Below, piece after piece: positions 62,997 through 64,000 of a stretch of 64,000 nucleotides of DNA (its first letter is position 1; each line of letters begins with the position of its first letter). The notes beneath the pieces were generated by a model, which was given only the letters and a program-made list of their open reading frames with translations, was not told where the DNA came from and did no database searches. The position numbers and the translations under genes were made by a program. Origin of the DNA: Candidatus Saccharimonadota bacterium (GTDB taxonomy: Bacteria > Patescibacteriota > Saccharimonadia > Saccharimonadales > Saccharimonadaceae); the NCBI GenBank assembly GCA_017404325.1, contig JAFRCO010000015.1, forward strand, positions 1-64,000, given 5' to 3'.

Positions 62997-64000
62997 AAAT
63001 TGATGTGCCGGCGCCATTTGTTGAACTATTTGAACCGAGCAAACATTGGCGACATATTCTATTCCATGGCGGTCGCTCTAGTGGCAAATCAACCACGGTA
63101 GCCATTTTTCTTGTATCTCTTGCAACAAGCAAACCTATTCGCGTTTTATGTTGCCGCGAGGTTCAGAATTCAATTGCTGAATCCGTGCATAAACTATTAG
63201 CTGATATGATCGCGAAATATAACTTGCCGGGTTGGGAAGTCACTCGTGAAACGATACGCAATGCAAATGGCTCAGAGTTTATTTTTAAAGGCTTGCGTGG
63301 CAATGCACAAAGTATTAAATCACTTGAAGGCATCGATATCTGCTGGGTTGAGGAAGCGCAGACTGTTTCTATGGAGTCAATTGATATCCTTATTCCGACT
63401 ATTAGAAAAGAAGGATCATATTTTATATGGACCTTTAATCGACTAACTGAGAACGACCCGGTATGGGAACGAATCGCAAGTCATCCGGATGATCGAACTT
63501 ATGTGCGTCAAATTAATAGCAATGAAGTCGAGAAATTATTATCGCCGGAAATAATTGCAGAGCGCGAAAAAATGCGCAAGGAAAACCCGGAATTATTTGA
63601 GCATATATGGCTAGGCAAACCGATGACGGTGGCAACTGGTTCAATCTATGGTAAACAATTAGCGCAAGCACGAGAAGATGGCCGCATTGGCAAAGTGCCT
63701 TATGATGGCTCGGCTCCGGTCTATGCCGCGCTAGACCTTGGTGTTGGCGATAGCACGGCTATTTGTTTCTTCCAAACAGTCGGGCAAGAAATTCACTTTA
63801 TAGATTATTATGAAAGCGCCGGCGAAGACTTAGCTCATTATATAAATGTACTAGCTAATAAGCCATGGGAATATCGACAAATATATCTTCCGCATGATGC
63901 ACGCGCAAGGGAATTGCAAACGGGCAAAACGCGTGAAGATTTCTTTAGAGAGCATGGCTATAATAATGTGACTATTCTAAGACCTTCGCGTATGGTTTTA
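62987..64000 (+). CDS. Phage terminase large subunit (3' end beyond window)
   Basis: 338 codons are visible and the frame is still open at the window end. The start overlaps the methylase gene by 10 nt, with GTGAGGA upstream. The ATPase part has the deviant Walker A 'HGGRSSGKSTTVAIFL' (near residue 28), Walker B 'IDICWVEEAQTV' (near 115) and the coupling motif 'YFIWTFNR'. The nuclease part begins with 'YAALDLGVGDSTAI' (RNase H-like first Asp) and 'LPHDARARE' (second Asp). It resembles the PBSX/Terminase_3 group. It packages phage DNA into proheads. Confidence 0.93.
   Translation, partial: MQVEIDVPAPFVELFEPSKHWRHILFHGGRSSGKSTTVAIFLVSLATSKPIRVLCCREVQNSIAESVHKLLADMIAKYNLPGWEVTRETIRNANGSEFIFKGLRGNAQSIKSLEGIDICWVEEAQTVSMESIDILIPTIRKEGSYFIWTFNRLTENDPVWERIASHPDDRTYVRQINSNEVEKLLSPEIIAEREKMRKENPELFEHIWLGKPMTVATGSIYGKQLAQAREDGRIGKVPYDGSAPVYAALDLGVGDSTAICFFQTVGQEIHFIDYYESAGEDLAHYINVLANKPWEYRQIYLPHDARARELQTGKTREDFFREHGYNNVTILRPSRMVL

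Noticed and set aside
1-64000. UGA recoding as in Absconditabacteria or Gracilibacteria
   Set aside because: TGA serves as a normal stop (for example at the end of the SpoU gene at 25673), and no in-frame TGA occurs in the core genes read.
1-64000. CRISPR arrays, rRNA genes or complete insertion sequences
   Set aside because: No regularly spaced repeats, no rRNA core motifs and no transposase ORFs were found while reading both strands.

Overview
The window reads as a chromosome segment of a Candidate Phyla Radiation (Patescibacteria) bacterium, most likely a Candidatus Saccharibacteria (TM7) relative. The case rests on its small gene-dense layout, short reading frames with standard stops (UGA ends genes and is not recoded), Fib_succ-type surface proteins, DUF2207 proteins, sortases, and trimmed-down core proteins. 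This assignment is inference from gene content; no marker search could be run.

Layout. 1-9 kb: end of a surface protein, exonuclease I, lactate dehydrogenase, membrane proteins, MetRS, an aquaporin-family channel. 9-15.5 kb: a 1029-residue membrane protein of unknown role, then pheS-pheT. 15.5-22 kb: a cell-envelope block, ftsE-ftsX followed by a coiled-coil CHAP hydrolase (the FtsEX-PcsB partnership), an S41 protease, a glycosyltransferase and a C39-like protease. 22-29.6 kb: LeuRS, a YrdC-like protein, an SpoU methylase, a glutaredoxin-like protein, L32, NusB, Nudix, RNase III, S16 and KhpA. 29.6-43.6 kb: rpoB-rpoC, secY, a sortase, then infA-rpmJ-rpsM-rpsK-rpsD-rpoA-rplQ-rplM-rpsI. 43.6-53.8 kb: a SleB-type hydrolase, a minus-strand glyA-folA-thyA set for dTMP synthesis, an HD hydrolase, a second sortase-like protein, CotH, TrpRS, a pseudouridine synthase, a shortened delta'-like protein and a TPR protein. 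tRNAs present are Ala(CGC), Ala(GGC), Tyr(GTA) and Thr(GGT).

53.8-57.1 kb is an accessory hotspot. The 3' end of tRNA-Tyr is duplicated 79 bp downstream, which looks like an integration scar. It is followed by an 863-residue protein with kinase-like and possibly ADP-ribosyltransferase-like motifs and a translationally coupled 126-residue partner. From about 57.2 kb, just after tRNA-Thr, to the window end lies the left part of a prophage: Erf annealing protein, VRR-NUC nuclease, several small overlapping ORFs, a ParB domain fused to the C-terminal half of a cytosine methylase, a small-terminase candidate, a compact C5-cytosine methylase, and a large terminase that runs off the end. No integrase is in view.

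The most unusual signals are these. (1) The RNA polymerase beta' subunit has lost all eight zinc-ligand cysteines with little or no change in length and carries unusual trigger-loop residues; L36 and L32 also lack cysteines. (2) About a dozen genes have a -10 box only 6-9 nt before the start codon, the signature of leaderless mRNAs. (3) The coupled kinase/ART-like cassette lies in the tRNA hotspot. (4) The ParB-Dcm chimera. (5) A probable small structured RNA sits upstream of rpoB, and a 20-bp perfect inverted repeat abuts the infA promoter.
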